A stretch of 64,000 bases of DNA, taken from the NCBI GenBank assembly GCA_963816925.1, contig CAWFMY010000033.1, forward strand, positions 48,831 to 112,830, written 5' to 3'. Positions 9,370 to 17,706 of the stretch are shown here, piece by piece. This DNA comes from CAIWHR01 sp963816925. GTDB lineage: Bacteria; Pseudomonadota; Gammaproteobacteria; Burkholderiales; Casimicrobiaceae. The translations under genes were made by a program, and so were the position numbers. The notes beneath the pieces were generated by a model. The model made no database searches. It worked only from the letters and a program-made list of their open reading frames with translations, and had not been told where the DNA came from. The number at the start of each line of letters is the position of its first letter. Position 1 is the stretch's first letter.

Positions 9370-9413
9370 CGGACACTCCGTTTCGGTGGGAAAGGTGCGC
9401 GGTCGTCGTAGCG

Positions 9414-11006
9414 TCAGGGACGCTGGAGCCGTCGACGCTCGCCGTGCAGACGCCACCATCGTCGCACGAGCCACGGAATTCCGGCAACCGAAATGAGGCT
9501 CCAGATCGCCGCGATGTATTCGGACGCCGGCATCGGGGGCGGCATCAGATCGGCGTCGCGCAATGCCATCGGGAAGGGGCGCGCCGGCACCGGCACTGTC
9601 TTGAGCTTGGCGGGATCGCGCGGCAGGCGCCTTCGATATTCGCGCAGCGTTGCCGCGGGCGCGTCGCCCCATGCGCGGCTCGACGGCAACTGCGGAAACT
9701 GCAGGTAGACAAGCGCGTCGAGGTCGGCGGCCAGCATCGCCTCCAGCGTTCCGCGCGTCGCATCGTCGCGCGGCGCTTCGTGCGCGAGCGCAAGCAGGCT
9801 CGCGCCGATTTCCTCGAACGCCGCGGCGGGCAGCATTTGCGTCGGTTCCGTCCACAGGTAGTCGGCGACGAGCATGGCCCTGGTGACGGACCGCTCCCGG
9901 AAGACGAGCCAGGGAAATCCCAGCGTGGCGGCGAGCCGCCTCTTCGCCCCGCGCGCGGGGACGTTCCAGCCGAGTGCATGGAGCGCGTCGACGCTGATGC
10001 TCGTGCAATTGGTGGACGGGTGGTAATAGACGAGCTGGTGCCGCCAGAACTGGTTGTAGACGCGACCGAGCGCCGATTGCAGCAAGGCGGGCGCGCGGTC
10101 ACGCGAGAGCGCGGCAACGAGCATGCACGACGGCCGGTACCACGCCTGCCCGGCATTGAGGTCCGCGAGGTAGTTGTCGAGGGGGACCGGCGCTGCGAGG
10201 ATTCCTTTTTCGCTCTCGGAATCGAGCGTGTAGAAATTGTTGGCGAGCCAGTCGCCGATCGCGCCGTCGTCCTGCACGCGGCCGGTGACCAGCGCGAAAT
10301 GACCGGCGTGCGCCTCGTCGTCGTCACCCTGCGCCCCGTTGACCATGATGCCGATGACGGCGCGCCCGCGCAGGTCGCTGGCCGTCCCCGTTCGGTGCCA
10401 CAGCGTTTCGGCGGTGTAGGGCGTGCGCGCGCCGCCTTGCGGATCGGCCCGCATGCGGTTGCGCAATGCGCGCGCCGCCGTCGGAGCCGCGGGCAGGGCG
10501 CGCGGCGGCGGAAGATCGGCGAGCCGGAAATCCTCCGGCCAGATCGTGCGCGCAACCATGGCGTCGTGCGCGATCGTGCCCCGCACCTTGACCGATCGCA
10601 TCGAGTAGAAATGGGCCGACGACGCGTCGAAGAACGAACGGTTCAGCGGGTTCCTCCGCGCGAGGTGAAACGCAAGATCCCCGGCGGGTGTCGAAAGCCG
10701 CGTCGCGTCGTCGCCGAGTCGCGCGCTTGCGACCACGTCCGGCGCAGCTGTCCAGACGAGAGGCGGATAGTCGCGGGGAACGGAGTCGCCCTGCGCGGCG
10801 AGCCACGCGCGAAGGTCTTCGTCGACGTGCAGCCCCGGAGTGAAGGACGCGACGCTGACCCCGGCAACCGGCACGGCGATCGTCTCGTCACGGAAGAACC
10901 AAAGGGCCTGGCGGATCGCCGTGCCGGCGGCCTCGGCGCCCGTCGTGACGCGGAAATCGGCGGCGGGGTACAGACCGAGCGCCGGGCCGGCGGTGGAAGC
11001 CGACAT
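9414..11006 (-). CDS. Hypothetical protein with papain-like Asn-Cys motif
   Basis: I do not recognise this 530-residue protein with confidence. It has no signal peptide but has a C-terminal hydrophobic helix (YIAAIWSLISVAGIPWLV) followed by many Arg, so it is probably anchored by its tail. The middle holds HAGHFALVTG, an acidic FYTLDSESEKG block, and YYHPSTNCTSISVDALHALGW. A His followed later by an Asn-Cys pair suggests a cysteine peptidase or acyltransferase fold like DUF4105; that is inference. The start codon lies 9 bases after the selD stop, so the two may be co-transcribed. Confidence 0.75.
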   Translation of the reverse strand: MSASTAGPALGLYPAADFRVTTGAEAAGTAIRQALWFFRDETIAVPVAGVSVASFTPGLHVDEDLRAWLAAQGDSVPRDYPPLVWTAAPDVVASARLGDDATRLSTPAGDLAFHLARRNPLNRSFFDASSAHFYSMRSVKVRGTIAHDAMVARTIWPEDFRLADLPPPRALPAAPTAARALRNRMRADPQGGARTPYTAETLWHRTGTASDLRGRAVIGIMVNGAQGDDDEAHAGHFALVTGRVQDDGAIGDWLANNFYTLDSESEKGILAAPVPLDNYLADLNAGQAWYRPSCMLVAALSRDRAPALLQSALGRVYNQFWRHQLVYYHPSTNCTSISVDALHALGWNVPARGAKRRLAATLGFPWLVFRERSVTRAMLVADYLWTEPTQMLPAAAFEEIGASLLALAHEAPRDDATRGTLEAMLAADLDALVYLQFPQLPSSRAWGDAPAATLREYRRRLPRDPAKLKTVPVPARPFPMALRDADLMPPPMPASEYIAAIWSLISVAGIPWLVRRWWRLHGERRRLQRP

Positions 11007-11015
11007 GAAGGGTCG

Positions 11016-12071
11016 TCAGCGCAGTGCGATGTGCGGCGCGCCGGGCACGATCCCGCCGATCACGGCGGCGTGCCCGAAGCCCTCCGCGCGGAACAATGCC
11101 AGGACATCGCCGACGGCCTCCGGCGCGCAGGCGACGAGCAGGCCGCCCGACGTCTGCGGATCGGTCACGAGCGCCCGCTCCACTTCCCCAATGCCGGGGC
11201 CGAGGGCCACTGCGTTTCCGTATCCCGCCCAGTTGCGCCCCGACGCGCCCGTGACGAATCCCTCGCGCGCGAGCTCGAGCACGCCAGGCAGGAGCGGCAG
11301 GCGCGCGACCTCGATCGTCGCGCCCACGCCGGAAGCGCGGCAGACCTCGAGCAGGTGGCCGGCCAGGCCGAATCCCGTGACATCGGTCAGCGCATGCACG
11401 GACTCCATCGTGCCCAGAACGATGCCCGGCGTGTTGAGCTGGGTGGTGCTCGCGATCATCGCGGCATAGTGCGGCGCCATCAGCTTTCCCTTCTTCAGCG
11501 CGGCACTGTACACGCCGACACCGAGCGCCTTGCCGAGGATGAGCGCGTCGCCTGCGCGCGCGCCGGCGTTGCGTTTCACATTGGCGGGATCGACGAGCCC
11601 GATCGCGACGAGACCGTAGATCGGCTCGACCGAATCGATCGTGTGGCCGCCTGCAATCGGGATGCCCGCGCTTGCGCAGACCGATTCTCCGCCGTCGAGG
11701 ATGCGGCGAATCGTTTCGACGGGCAGGCGATCGATCGGCATGCCGACCAGCGCCAGCGCGAACAACGGCGTGCCGCCCATCGCGTAGATGTCGGAGATCG
11801 CGTTGGTCGCGGCGATCGCGCCGAAGTCATGCGGGTCGTCGACGATCGGCATGAAGAAGTCGGTGGTCGCGACGATCGCCTGCCGCTCGTTGATCTTCCA
11901 CACGGCGGCGTCGTCGGAGGTTTCGATGCCGACGAGGAGATTGGCGGGCACCGTCGCGGGACCGGCGTTGCCGAGGATCTCGCGCAGCAGCGCCGGCGCG
12001 ATCTTGCAGCCGCAACCGCCGCCGTGACTGAATTGCGTGAGACGAAGCGGGCCGTGATCGGTCGCGTTCAT
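11016..12071 (-). CDS. selD: Selenide, water dikinase
   Basis: A 351-residue selenophosphate synthetase. The N-terminal active site reads SHGGGCGCKIAP, with Cys 20 and Lys 23 in the places of the E. coli catalytic pair. The AIR-synthase-type core is intact (ATTDFFMPIVDDPHDFGAIAATNAISDIYAMGG and ALTDVTGFGLAGHL). It makes selenophosphate from selenide and ATP for selenoprotein or selenouridine synthesis. The enzyme uses Cys rather than selenocysteine, since no in-frame TGA occurs at the motif. I start at MNATDHGPLRLTQ; the frame is open further upstream without coding character. No selA, selB or mnmH lies nearby. Confidence 0.95.
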   Translation of the reverse strand: MNATDHGPLRLTQFSHGGGCGCKIAPALLREILGNAGPATVPANLLVGIETSDDAAVWKINERQAIVATTDFFMPIVDDPHDFGAIAATNAISDIYAMGGTPLFALALVGMPIDRLPVETIRRILDGGESVCASAGIPIAGGHTIDSVEPIYGLVAIGLVDPANVKRNAGARAGDALILGKALGVGVYSAALKKGKLMAPHYAAMIASTTQLNTPGIVLGTMESVHALTDVTGFGLAGHLLEVCRASGVGATIEVARLPLLPGVLELAREGFVTGASGRNWAGYGNAVALGPGIGEVERALVTDPQTSGGLLVACAPEAVGDVLALFRAEGFGHAAVIGGIVPGAPHIALR

Positions 12072-12208
12072 GGTGGACGAGTACGGGAAATTCGAAGAGG
12101 CGCAATTGTACGCTGGCGCGCCCGGGCCCCGGCCGGCTGAAGGTGCGGCCGCGAAGGGTCGCTCCTTGCGCGATTCGCGGTGGCGAATCCCGTCCAAATG
12201 CAGGAAAG

Positions 12209-12222
12209 CTGATGCAGATCAA
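12209..12222. promoter_or_regulatory. Predicted FNR/ANR binding site
   Basis: The sequence CTGATGCAGATCAA matches the FNR consensus TTGAT-N4-ATCAA at nine of ten positions. It sits 130 bases before the nfnA start and 137 bases upstream of selD, in the divergent gap. Ferredoxin-linked, O2-sensitive enzymes are plausible FNR targets, so anaerobic control of the nfnAB-korAB operon is inferred. Confidence 0.5.
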
Positions 12223-12352
12223 TCCCCAGGCGGTCGCTGGCCTACCGGACGCCGAATCGCGGGCGTAGCATCGACGCAACCATGAAGTAGGCCCGCGCGC
12301 GCTTCCAGGTGTCCGCCTTTGCGCGCGCGGTCCGGGCGATCAGAGGAAGGCC

Positions 12353-13252
12353 ATGTCGAATTTCGAAGTTGTCGCACGCGAGGATTTCTCGCCCGTCACT
12401 TATCTGCTCGAGGTCCGCCATCCACTGATGGCCAAGGCCGCGAAGCCCGGCCAGTTCGTCATCGTGATGGCGACGGAGCATGGGGAGCGCATTCCGCTGA
12501 CCATCGCCGACTTCGACGCCGCGAAGGGAACGATCACGCTCGTGATCCAGGCGGTCGGCAAGACGACGAAGGAGATGCAGCAGAACTGCAAGGTCGGCGC
12601 GATGCTCTACGCGATGGTCGGCCCGATGGGCGCGCCGAGCGTGCTGGGTCACGCGAAAAAGGCGCTGTGCGTCGGCGGCGGATTGGGCGTTGCGCCGGTA
12701 TTTCCGCAAGCGCGCGCCTTCCAGGAGTCCGGCGCGTACGTCATCGGCGTCATCGGCTTCCGCAACAAGGACCTGATCTTCTGGGACGACAAGTTCCGCT
12801 CGGTGTGCGACGAGGTGATCGTCTGCACCGACGACGGCTCGGCCGGAATGAAGGGAACGGTCGCCGACGGCATCAAGCGCGCGATCGAGCAGCACCCGGA
12901 CATCGACGAATGCGTGGCGATCGGCCCGCCGATCATGATGAAGGGCTGCGCCGAAGCCACGCGGCCGTTCGGCATAAAGACGATGGTGAGCCTCAACCCG
13001 CTGATGGTCGACGGCACCGGCATGTGCGGCGGCTGCCGCGTGAAGATCGGCGACGAGATCAGGTTCGCCTGCGTCGACGGCCCCGACTTCGACGGCCACA
13101 AGGTCGATTTCGACGACCTCATGGCGCGGTTGAAGCGCTTCACCGCCGAGGAGCGGATGGCGCTCGAGCACTGGAGCGACACGTGCCGCCTCATGAAGCA
13201 GGCGGACGAATTGGCGTCCGCGTCGAGCAAGACCGACCCGGAGCTCTACTGA
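12353..13252 (+). CDS. Ferredoxin:NADP+ oxidoreductase small subunit, NfnA/SudB type
   Basis: A 299-residue flavoprotein of the dihydroorotate dehydrogenase electron-transfer/NfnA family. The FAD domain runs over the first 100 residues (PGQFVIVMATEHGERIPLTI), then a nucleotide-binding domain with CVGGGLGVAPVFPQARAF. The C-terminal [2Fe-2S] site reads DGTGMCGGCRV with a later FACVDGPDFDGHKVDF. The start is preceded by AGAGGAAGG. It pairs with the gene 3 bases downstream. In characterised Nfn complexes the two subunits bifurcate electrons between NAD(H), NADP(H) and ferredoxin. Confidence 0.9.
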   Translation: MSNFEVVAREDFSPVTYLLEVRHPLMAKAAKPGQFVIVMATEHGERIPLTIADFDAAKGTITLVIQAVGKTTKEMQQNCKVGAMLYAMVGPMGAPSVLGHAKKALCVGGGLGVAPVFPQARAFQESGAYVIGVIGFRNKDLIFWDDKFRSVCDEVIVCTDDGSAGMKGTVADGIKRAIEQHPDIDECVAIGPPIMMKGCAEATRPFGIKTMVSLNPLMVDGTGMCGGCRVKIGDEIRFACVDGPDFDGHKVDFDDLMARLKRFTAEERMALEHWSDTCRLMKQADELASASSKTDPELY

Positions 13253-13255
13253 ACC

Positions 13256-14755
13256 ATGGCCGCGAAAAAGAAAACGATCCGGACGATTCCGCAGGCGCGC
13301 ACGCCGGTCCGGGAGCAGGATCCCAAGGTGCGGGCGCGCAACTTCGAGGAAGTCTCGCTGGGCTACGGTCTCGACGAAGCGCTGGTCGAGGCCGACCGGT
13401 GCCTGCAGTGCGCCGACGAGCCGTGCGTGCGCGGCTGCCCCGTCGGCATCGACATCCCCGGCTTCATCCAGAAGATCGTCGAAAAGCACCATCACGGCGC
13501 CTACGACATCATCACCGACACCAACCTGCTGCCGTCGATCTGCGGCCGCGTGTGCCCGCAGGAAAATCAGTGCGAAGGCGTCTGCACGGTCGGCGACACG
13601 CTGGAGCCCGTCGCGATCGGCCGCCTCGAACGCTTCGTCGGCGACATGGCGATCAAGGAAGGCTGGGCCAACATCCCCTACATCGAGTCCTCCGGCTACA
13701 AGGTCGGCATCGTCGGCGCCGGTCCCGCGGGAATGGCGTGCGCGGCGGACATGGCGAAGGCCGGGTGCGACGTCACCGTCTACGAGGCGTTCCATCAGCC
13801 GGGCGGCGTGCTGAAGTACGGGATCCCCGATTTCCGGCTGCCGAACGACGTGATCGACGCTGAAATCGACAAGCTGAAACGGCTCGGCATCAAGTTCGAA
13901 TGCAACACGCTGGTCGGACGCCTGTTCACGATCGAGCAGATGGTGACCGAAATGGGATTCCACGCGGTGTTCATCGGCACCGGGGCGGGGTATCCGAGCT
14001 TCATGGGCATTCCCGGCGAGTCGCTGAACGGCGTGCTCTCCGCGAACGAGCTCCTCACGCGCTGCAACCTGATGCGTGCCCGCGATTACCCGAACTTCGA
14101 CACGCCGCTGAAGCCCGGCAAGCACGTCGCGGTGATCGGCGCCGGCAACACGGCGATGGACGCACTGCGCGTCTCGTTGCGCCTCGGCGCGGAATCGGTC
14201 CATTGCATCTACCGCCGGTCGAAGAAGGAAGCGCCCGCGCGCGTGGAAGAGATCCACCATGCGGAGGAGGAGGGCGTCGACTTCAACTGGCTGTCGAGCC
14301 CGGTCGAGATCCTCGGCGACGAGAACAAGACCGTGCGCGCGCTGCGCTGCGTGAAGATGGAGCTGGGCGAGCCGGACGAGTCCGGGCGGCGGCGTCCCGT
14401 CGTGGTCCCCGGCAGCGAGTTCGAATTCGAGACCGACATGGTCGTGTATGCGATCGGCACCAATGCCAACCCGATCATCGGCCAGACCTCGAAGCTCAAG
14501 CTCAACAAGCGCGGCTACATCGATGCGGACGAAGAATTCGCGACGTCGATCGCCGGGGTCTACGCGGGAGGCGACATCGTCACCGGCGCCGCGACCGTCA
14601 TCGAGGCGATGGGCGCCGGCCGCCGGGCCGCGCGCAGCATGAAGGCGTGGCTGGGTCTGCGCGACACCGAGTCCGTCTACCTGTCCGCCGCGACGGCAAC
14701 CCGTTTCGGCATCCCGCAGGACGAGCACGGCTTCGCCCGCGTGCGCCTTGCCTGA
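13256..14755 (+). CDS. NADPH oxidoreductase large subunit, NfnB/glutamate-synthase-beta type
   Basis: A 499-residue protein of the GltD/NfnB family. The N-terminal cysteine-rich domain reads CLQCADEPCVRGCPVGIDIPGF and CGRVCPQENQCEGVC, binding two [4Fe-4S] clusters. Two Rossmann folds follow: GIVGAGPAGMACA for FAD and VIGAGNTAMDALR for NAD(P)H. It ends with the FAD-closing motif VYAGGDIVTGAATVIEAM. With NfnA it should move electrons between ferredoxin and NADP(H). As the same family also forms glutamate synthase small subunit, the Nfn call rests on its NfnA partner 3 bases upstream. Confidence 0.9.
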   Translation: MAAKKKTIRTIPQARTPVREQDPKVRARNFEEVSLGYGLDEALVEADRCLQCADEPCVRGCPVGIDIPGFIQKIVEKHHHGAYDIITDTNLLPSICGRVCPQENQCEGVCTVGDTLEPVAIGRLERFVGDMAIKEGWANIPYIESSGYKVGIVGAGPAGMACAADMAKAGCDVTVYEAFHQPGGVLKYGIPDFRLPNDVIDAEIDKLKRLGIKFECNTLVGRLFTIEQMVTEMGFHAVFIGTGAGYPSFMGIPGESLNGVLSANELLTRCNLMRARDYPNFDTPLKPGKHVAVIGAGNTAMDALRVSLRLGAESVHCIYRRSKKEAPARVEEIHHAEEEGVDFNWLSSPVEILGDENKTVRALRCVKMELGEPDESGRRRPVVVPGSEFEFETDMVVYAIGTNANPIIGQTSKLKLNKRGYIDADEEFATSIAGVYAGGDIVTGAATVIEAMGAGRRAARSMKAWLGLRDTESVYLSAATATRFGIPQDEHGFARVRLA

Positions 14756-14800
14756 CGCGCGTACGACAAGCCGCGCAAACCGTCACCCGAAAGCCTTTAC

Positions 14801-16702
14801 ATGACCGACGCCACCCTGCTCGAACACCCCGTCAAGCCCCGCCCGGGCGCCGCCAAGCGAGCGAAGGTATTGACCGAGCACATCGTCGAGGTCATCAGCG
14901 ACTCGGGCGAGGGCGCGCAGCGTTGCGGTCAGTCGCTGGCGGCGATCGCGGCGCGCAGCGGCAACGGCATCTGGACCGTGGAGATCATCCCGGCCGAGAT
15001 CCAGCCGCCGGCGCGCAGCGTCGCCGGCGCGAGCGGCATCCAGATCCGGATAGGTTCTGCGCGCGTCACCAACGGCGGCGACCAGACCGATCTCGTCGTC
15101 GCCTTCAACGAGCAGGTGCTGCTGGGACGCGTGCGCGCAGGCGAGTTGAAGGCCGGCGCCACCGTCCTCCTCGAGAGCACGTGGCGCGACCACAAGGATC
15201 CGGCGATCGTCAAATCGTACGTCGATACGGTCGCGCTGCTGCAGGAAGGCGGCTTCCGCGTGATCGAGATTCCGCTCGAACGCGAATGCCGCGCGCTGAT
15301 GACGGACGCGCGGCGCGGCAAGAACATGTTCGTGCTCGGCATGTTGTGCAGCATCTACAGCCTCGACATGCAGCTTGCGCGGGACCAGGTCGCCCGGATC
15401 TTCGGCAAGAAGGACGCGAAGGTCATCGCGACCAACGTCACGCTGCTCGAAGCCGGGTTCAAGTGGGCCGAGGCCAACCTCGATTTCAAGTACACGATCC
15501 CCGCGGAAAAATCGCAGGTGCCGCAAATCGTCGTGAACGGCAACACCGCGATCGCGCTGGGCGTGCTCGCATCCGGCATGGACATCTGCGCGATGTATCC
15601 GATCACGCCGGCGACCTCCGCGTCGCACTACCTGTCCGACGTGTTCGAGCGCGTCGGCGGCATGGTCCACCAGGCCGAGGACGAGATCGCCGCGTGCGCG
15701 TTCGCGATCGGCGCGTCGTATGCCGGCCGCTGCGCGGTGACCATCACGTCGGGCCCCGGCTATTCGTTGAAGCAGGAGGGGCTGGGACTCGCGGTGATGG
15801 CCGAGATCCCGCTGGTCGTCGTCAACGTCCAGCGGGGCGGTCCCAGCACCGGGCAGCCGACCAAGGTCGAGCAGGGCGACCTCCTGTGCGCGGTGTACGG
15901 CAGCCACGGCGACGCGCCGAAGGTGGTGCTCGCGGTCAGCGACATCGAGGACTGCTTCTATTCGATGATCACGGCGCGCAAGATCGCCGAGACGTTCAAC
16001 ACCGTCGTCGTCGTGCTGTCCGACGCGAGCCTCGCCACCGCGCAGCAGCCGTTCCCGCGGCCTGAATTCTCCGAGGACTGGCTCGCGCCGCCGCTCGACC
16101 AGTCGCCGGTGCCGCAGGGCGCGAAGCCGTACGACTGGGATCCGGTCACCGGCATCACGCACCGCTTCATTCCGGGACAGCCCGGCGGGATGCACACGCT
16201 GACCGGTCTCGCGCATGACCGGATGAGCAAGGTCGCCTACGACCCGGCGATCAACGAGGAAGGCCTGCGCGCGCGCAGCCTCAAGATCGCGGCGCTGCAG
16301 AAGACGCTCCGGACACCGGTGGTGCATGGCGATCCCTCGGGCGATCTTCTCGTCGTCGGCTGGGGCAGCACGAAGGGCGCGATCGAGGAAGCCGTCGACC
16401 GCGCGCGCGCCGACGGACTCAAGGTCTCGTCGTTGCACCTGCGGTTCATCCAGCCGATGCCGTCGGGCATCCGCGAGATCCTGCAGCGGTTCGGCAAGGT
16501 CATGACGGTGGAAGCCAACTGGTCGGATCGTCGCTCGGACGAATTGATCGACGAGGACAATCGTCGCTACTCGGCCCTGGCGCTGATGCTGCGCTCGCGC
16601 TTCCTGGTCGACATCGACTGCTGGAGCGAGGCGCGCGGACAGCCGATCAAGCCCGGCGACGTGCTGACGCAGATCCGCGCGAAACTGAAAGAAGGACGCT
16701 GA
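14801..16702 (+). CDS. korA: 2-oxoacid:ferredoxin oxidoreductase alpha subunit (first copy)
   Basis: A 633-residue fusion of the gamma domain (residues 30-200, SGEGAQRCGQSLAAIAARSG) and the alpha domain (from about 240, with AMYPITPATSASHYLSD). The pyrimidine-binding part carries HQAEDEIAACAFAIGASYAG and TSGPGYSLKQEGLGLAVMAEIPLVVV. It decarboxylates a 2-oxoacid to an acyl-CoA and reduces ferredoxin together with KorB. The gene lies 45 bases after nfnB and 2 bases before korB. The substrate is not certain; 2-oxoglutarate is the usual one for this gamma-alpha layout in betaproteobacteria. Confidence 0.9.
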   Translation: MTDATLLEHPVKPRPGAAKRAKVLTEHIVEVISDSGEGAQRCGQSLAAIAARSGNGIWTVEIIPAEIQPPARSVAGASGIQIRIGSARVTNGGDQTDLVVAFNEQVLLGRVRAGELKAGATVLLESTWRDHKDPAIVKSYVDTVALLQEGGFRVIEIPLERECRALMTDARRGKNMFVLGMLCSIYSLDMQLARDQVARIFGKKDAKVIATNVTLLEAGFKWAEANLDFKYTIPAEKSQVPQIVVNGNTAIALGVLASGMDICAMYPITPATSASHYLSDVFERVGGMVHQAEDEIAACAFAIGASYAGRCAVTITSGPGYSLKQEGLGLAVMAEIPLVVVNVQRGGPSTGQPTKVEQGDLLCAVYGSHGDAPKVVLAVSDIEDCFYSMITARKIAETFNTVVVVLSDASLATAQQPFPRPEFSEDWLAPPLDQSPVPQGAKPYDWDPVTGITHRFIPGQPGGMHTLTGLAHDRMSKVAYDPAINEEGLRARSLKIAALQKTLRTPVVHGDPSGDLLVVGWGSTKGAIEEAVDRARADGLKVSSLHLRFIQPMPSGIREILQRFGKVMTVEANWSDRRSDELIDEDNRRYSALALMLRSRFLVDIDCWSEARGQPIKPGDVLTQIRAKLKEGR

Positions 16703-16704
16703 GC

Positions 16705-17706
16705 ATGGCCATCCCCGTCACCCAATGCATCATCAAGCTGCACGAGGAGCACCACAACCTCGAGGACTACCAGGGCGGCGTGCCGCGCTGGTGCAGCGGC
16801 TGCGGCGACAACGCCATACTTGCCGCGGTGCAGCGGTTGTGCCGCGACGAGGACCTTGCGCCCGAGCGCACGGTTTTCGTGTCGGGCATCGGCTGCTCCA
16901 GCCGGTTCCCTCACTACATGAAGACCTACGGGTTCCACGGCATTCACGGCCGCGCGTTCCCGATCGCCGAGGGCGTCAAGATGGCGCGCCCGGACCTGCA
17001 TGTGTTCGTGAACACCGGCGACGGCGACTGCTGCAGCATCGGCGCGGCGCACTGGATCCACGCGATCCGCTACAACATGAACATGACGGTGATCCTGCAC
17101 GACAACCATGTCTATGGCCTCACGAAGAAGCAGGCATCGCCGACGTCGCCGATCGGCATGAAGAGCAACACGACGCCGCGCGGCTCGCTGCTCGAGGCGC
17201 TCAATCCGCTGACGGTGACGCTGGGCGTGCAGAACGTCTCGTTCGTCGCGCAGGCGGTCGACTGGGTTCCCGAGCTGCTCTACGACATCATCTCGAAGGC
17301 CTACCACCATCGCGGATTCTCGTTCGTCCGCATCATCCAGCGCTGCCCCGAGTTCCTGCCCAAGATGTTCGAGCCGTGGCTGCACGACCCCGGCAAGACG
17401 CTGCTGCTCACGCACAAGAACGGCCTCGCGCTTTCGGCCGAAACGAGCCGCATCTACAAGAACCAGCGGGAGCACGACCCGCTCGACATCCACAAGGCGC
17501 GCGAGATCGCGTCGTCGGAGGATCCGATTCCGGTCGGCATCCTTTACGAGAACCCGGACATCCCCTGCTACGAGGACCTGCGCGGCGCCGGCGCTCCGCG
17601 CACCTCCGAACGGACGCGCGCGGGACTCGAAGCCGAGTTCGACAAGGTCACGATCTGGCCCGACGAGGGCGCCGCGCGCGCGTCGCCCAGGGCCGCGCCG
17701 CAATGA
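16705..17706 (+). CDS. korB: 2-oxoacid:ferredoxin oxidoreductase beta subunit (first copy)
   Basis: A 333-residue TPP-binding subunit. CSGCGDNAILAAVQ and SGIGCSSRFPHYM supply cluster cysteines, and IIQRCPEF a further one. The TPP/Mg motif is NTGDGDCCSIGAAHWIHAIRYNMNMTVILHDNHVYG. Where many relatives read E-N-N-x-V-Y-G this one has HDNHVYG, and the segment after it (LTKKQASPTSP) is intact. The C-terminus is longer than in minimal beta subunits. The start follows GAAGGACGC. Its stop overlaps the start of the next gene (ATGA), so the 744-residue protein is translationally coupled. Confidence 0.92.
   Translation: MAIPVTQCIIKLHEEHHNLEDYQGGVPRWCSGCGDNAILAAVQRLCRDEDLAPERTVFVSGIGCSSRFPHYMKTYGFHGIHGRAFPIAEGVKMARPDLHVFVNTGDGDCCSIGAAHWIHAIRYNMNMTVILHDNHVYGLTKKQASPTSPIGMKSNTTPRGSLLEALNPLTVTLGVQNVSFVAQAVDWVPELLYDIISKAYHHRGFSFVRIIQRCPEFLPKMFEPWLHDPGKTLLLTHKNGLALSAETSRIYKNQREHDPLDIHKAREIASSEDPIPVGILYENPDIPCYEDLRGAGAPRTSERTRAGLEAEFDKVTIWPDEGAARASPRAAPQ

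Noticed and set aside
11016..12071. SelD as a selenoprotein
   Set aside because: The active-site motif reads CGC with ordinary Cys codons; no in-frame TGA occurs there.
9444..12140. An 898-codon open frame on the plus strand
   Set aside because: It is antisense to the 530-residue protein and selD, is dominated by Arg, and shows no family motif.
12242..14728. An 828-codon minus-strand frame opposite nfnA and nfnB
   Set aside because: It has no recognisable domain and its composition mirrors the sense genes.
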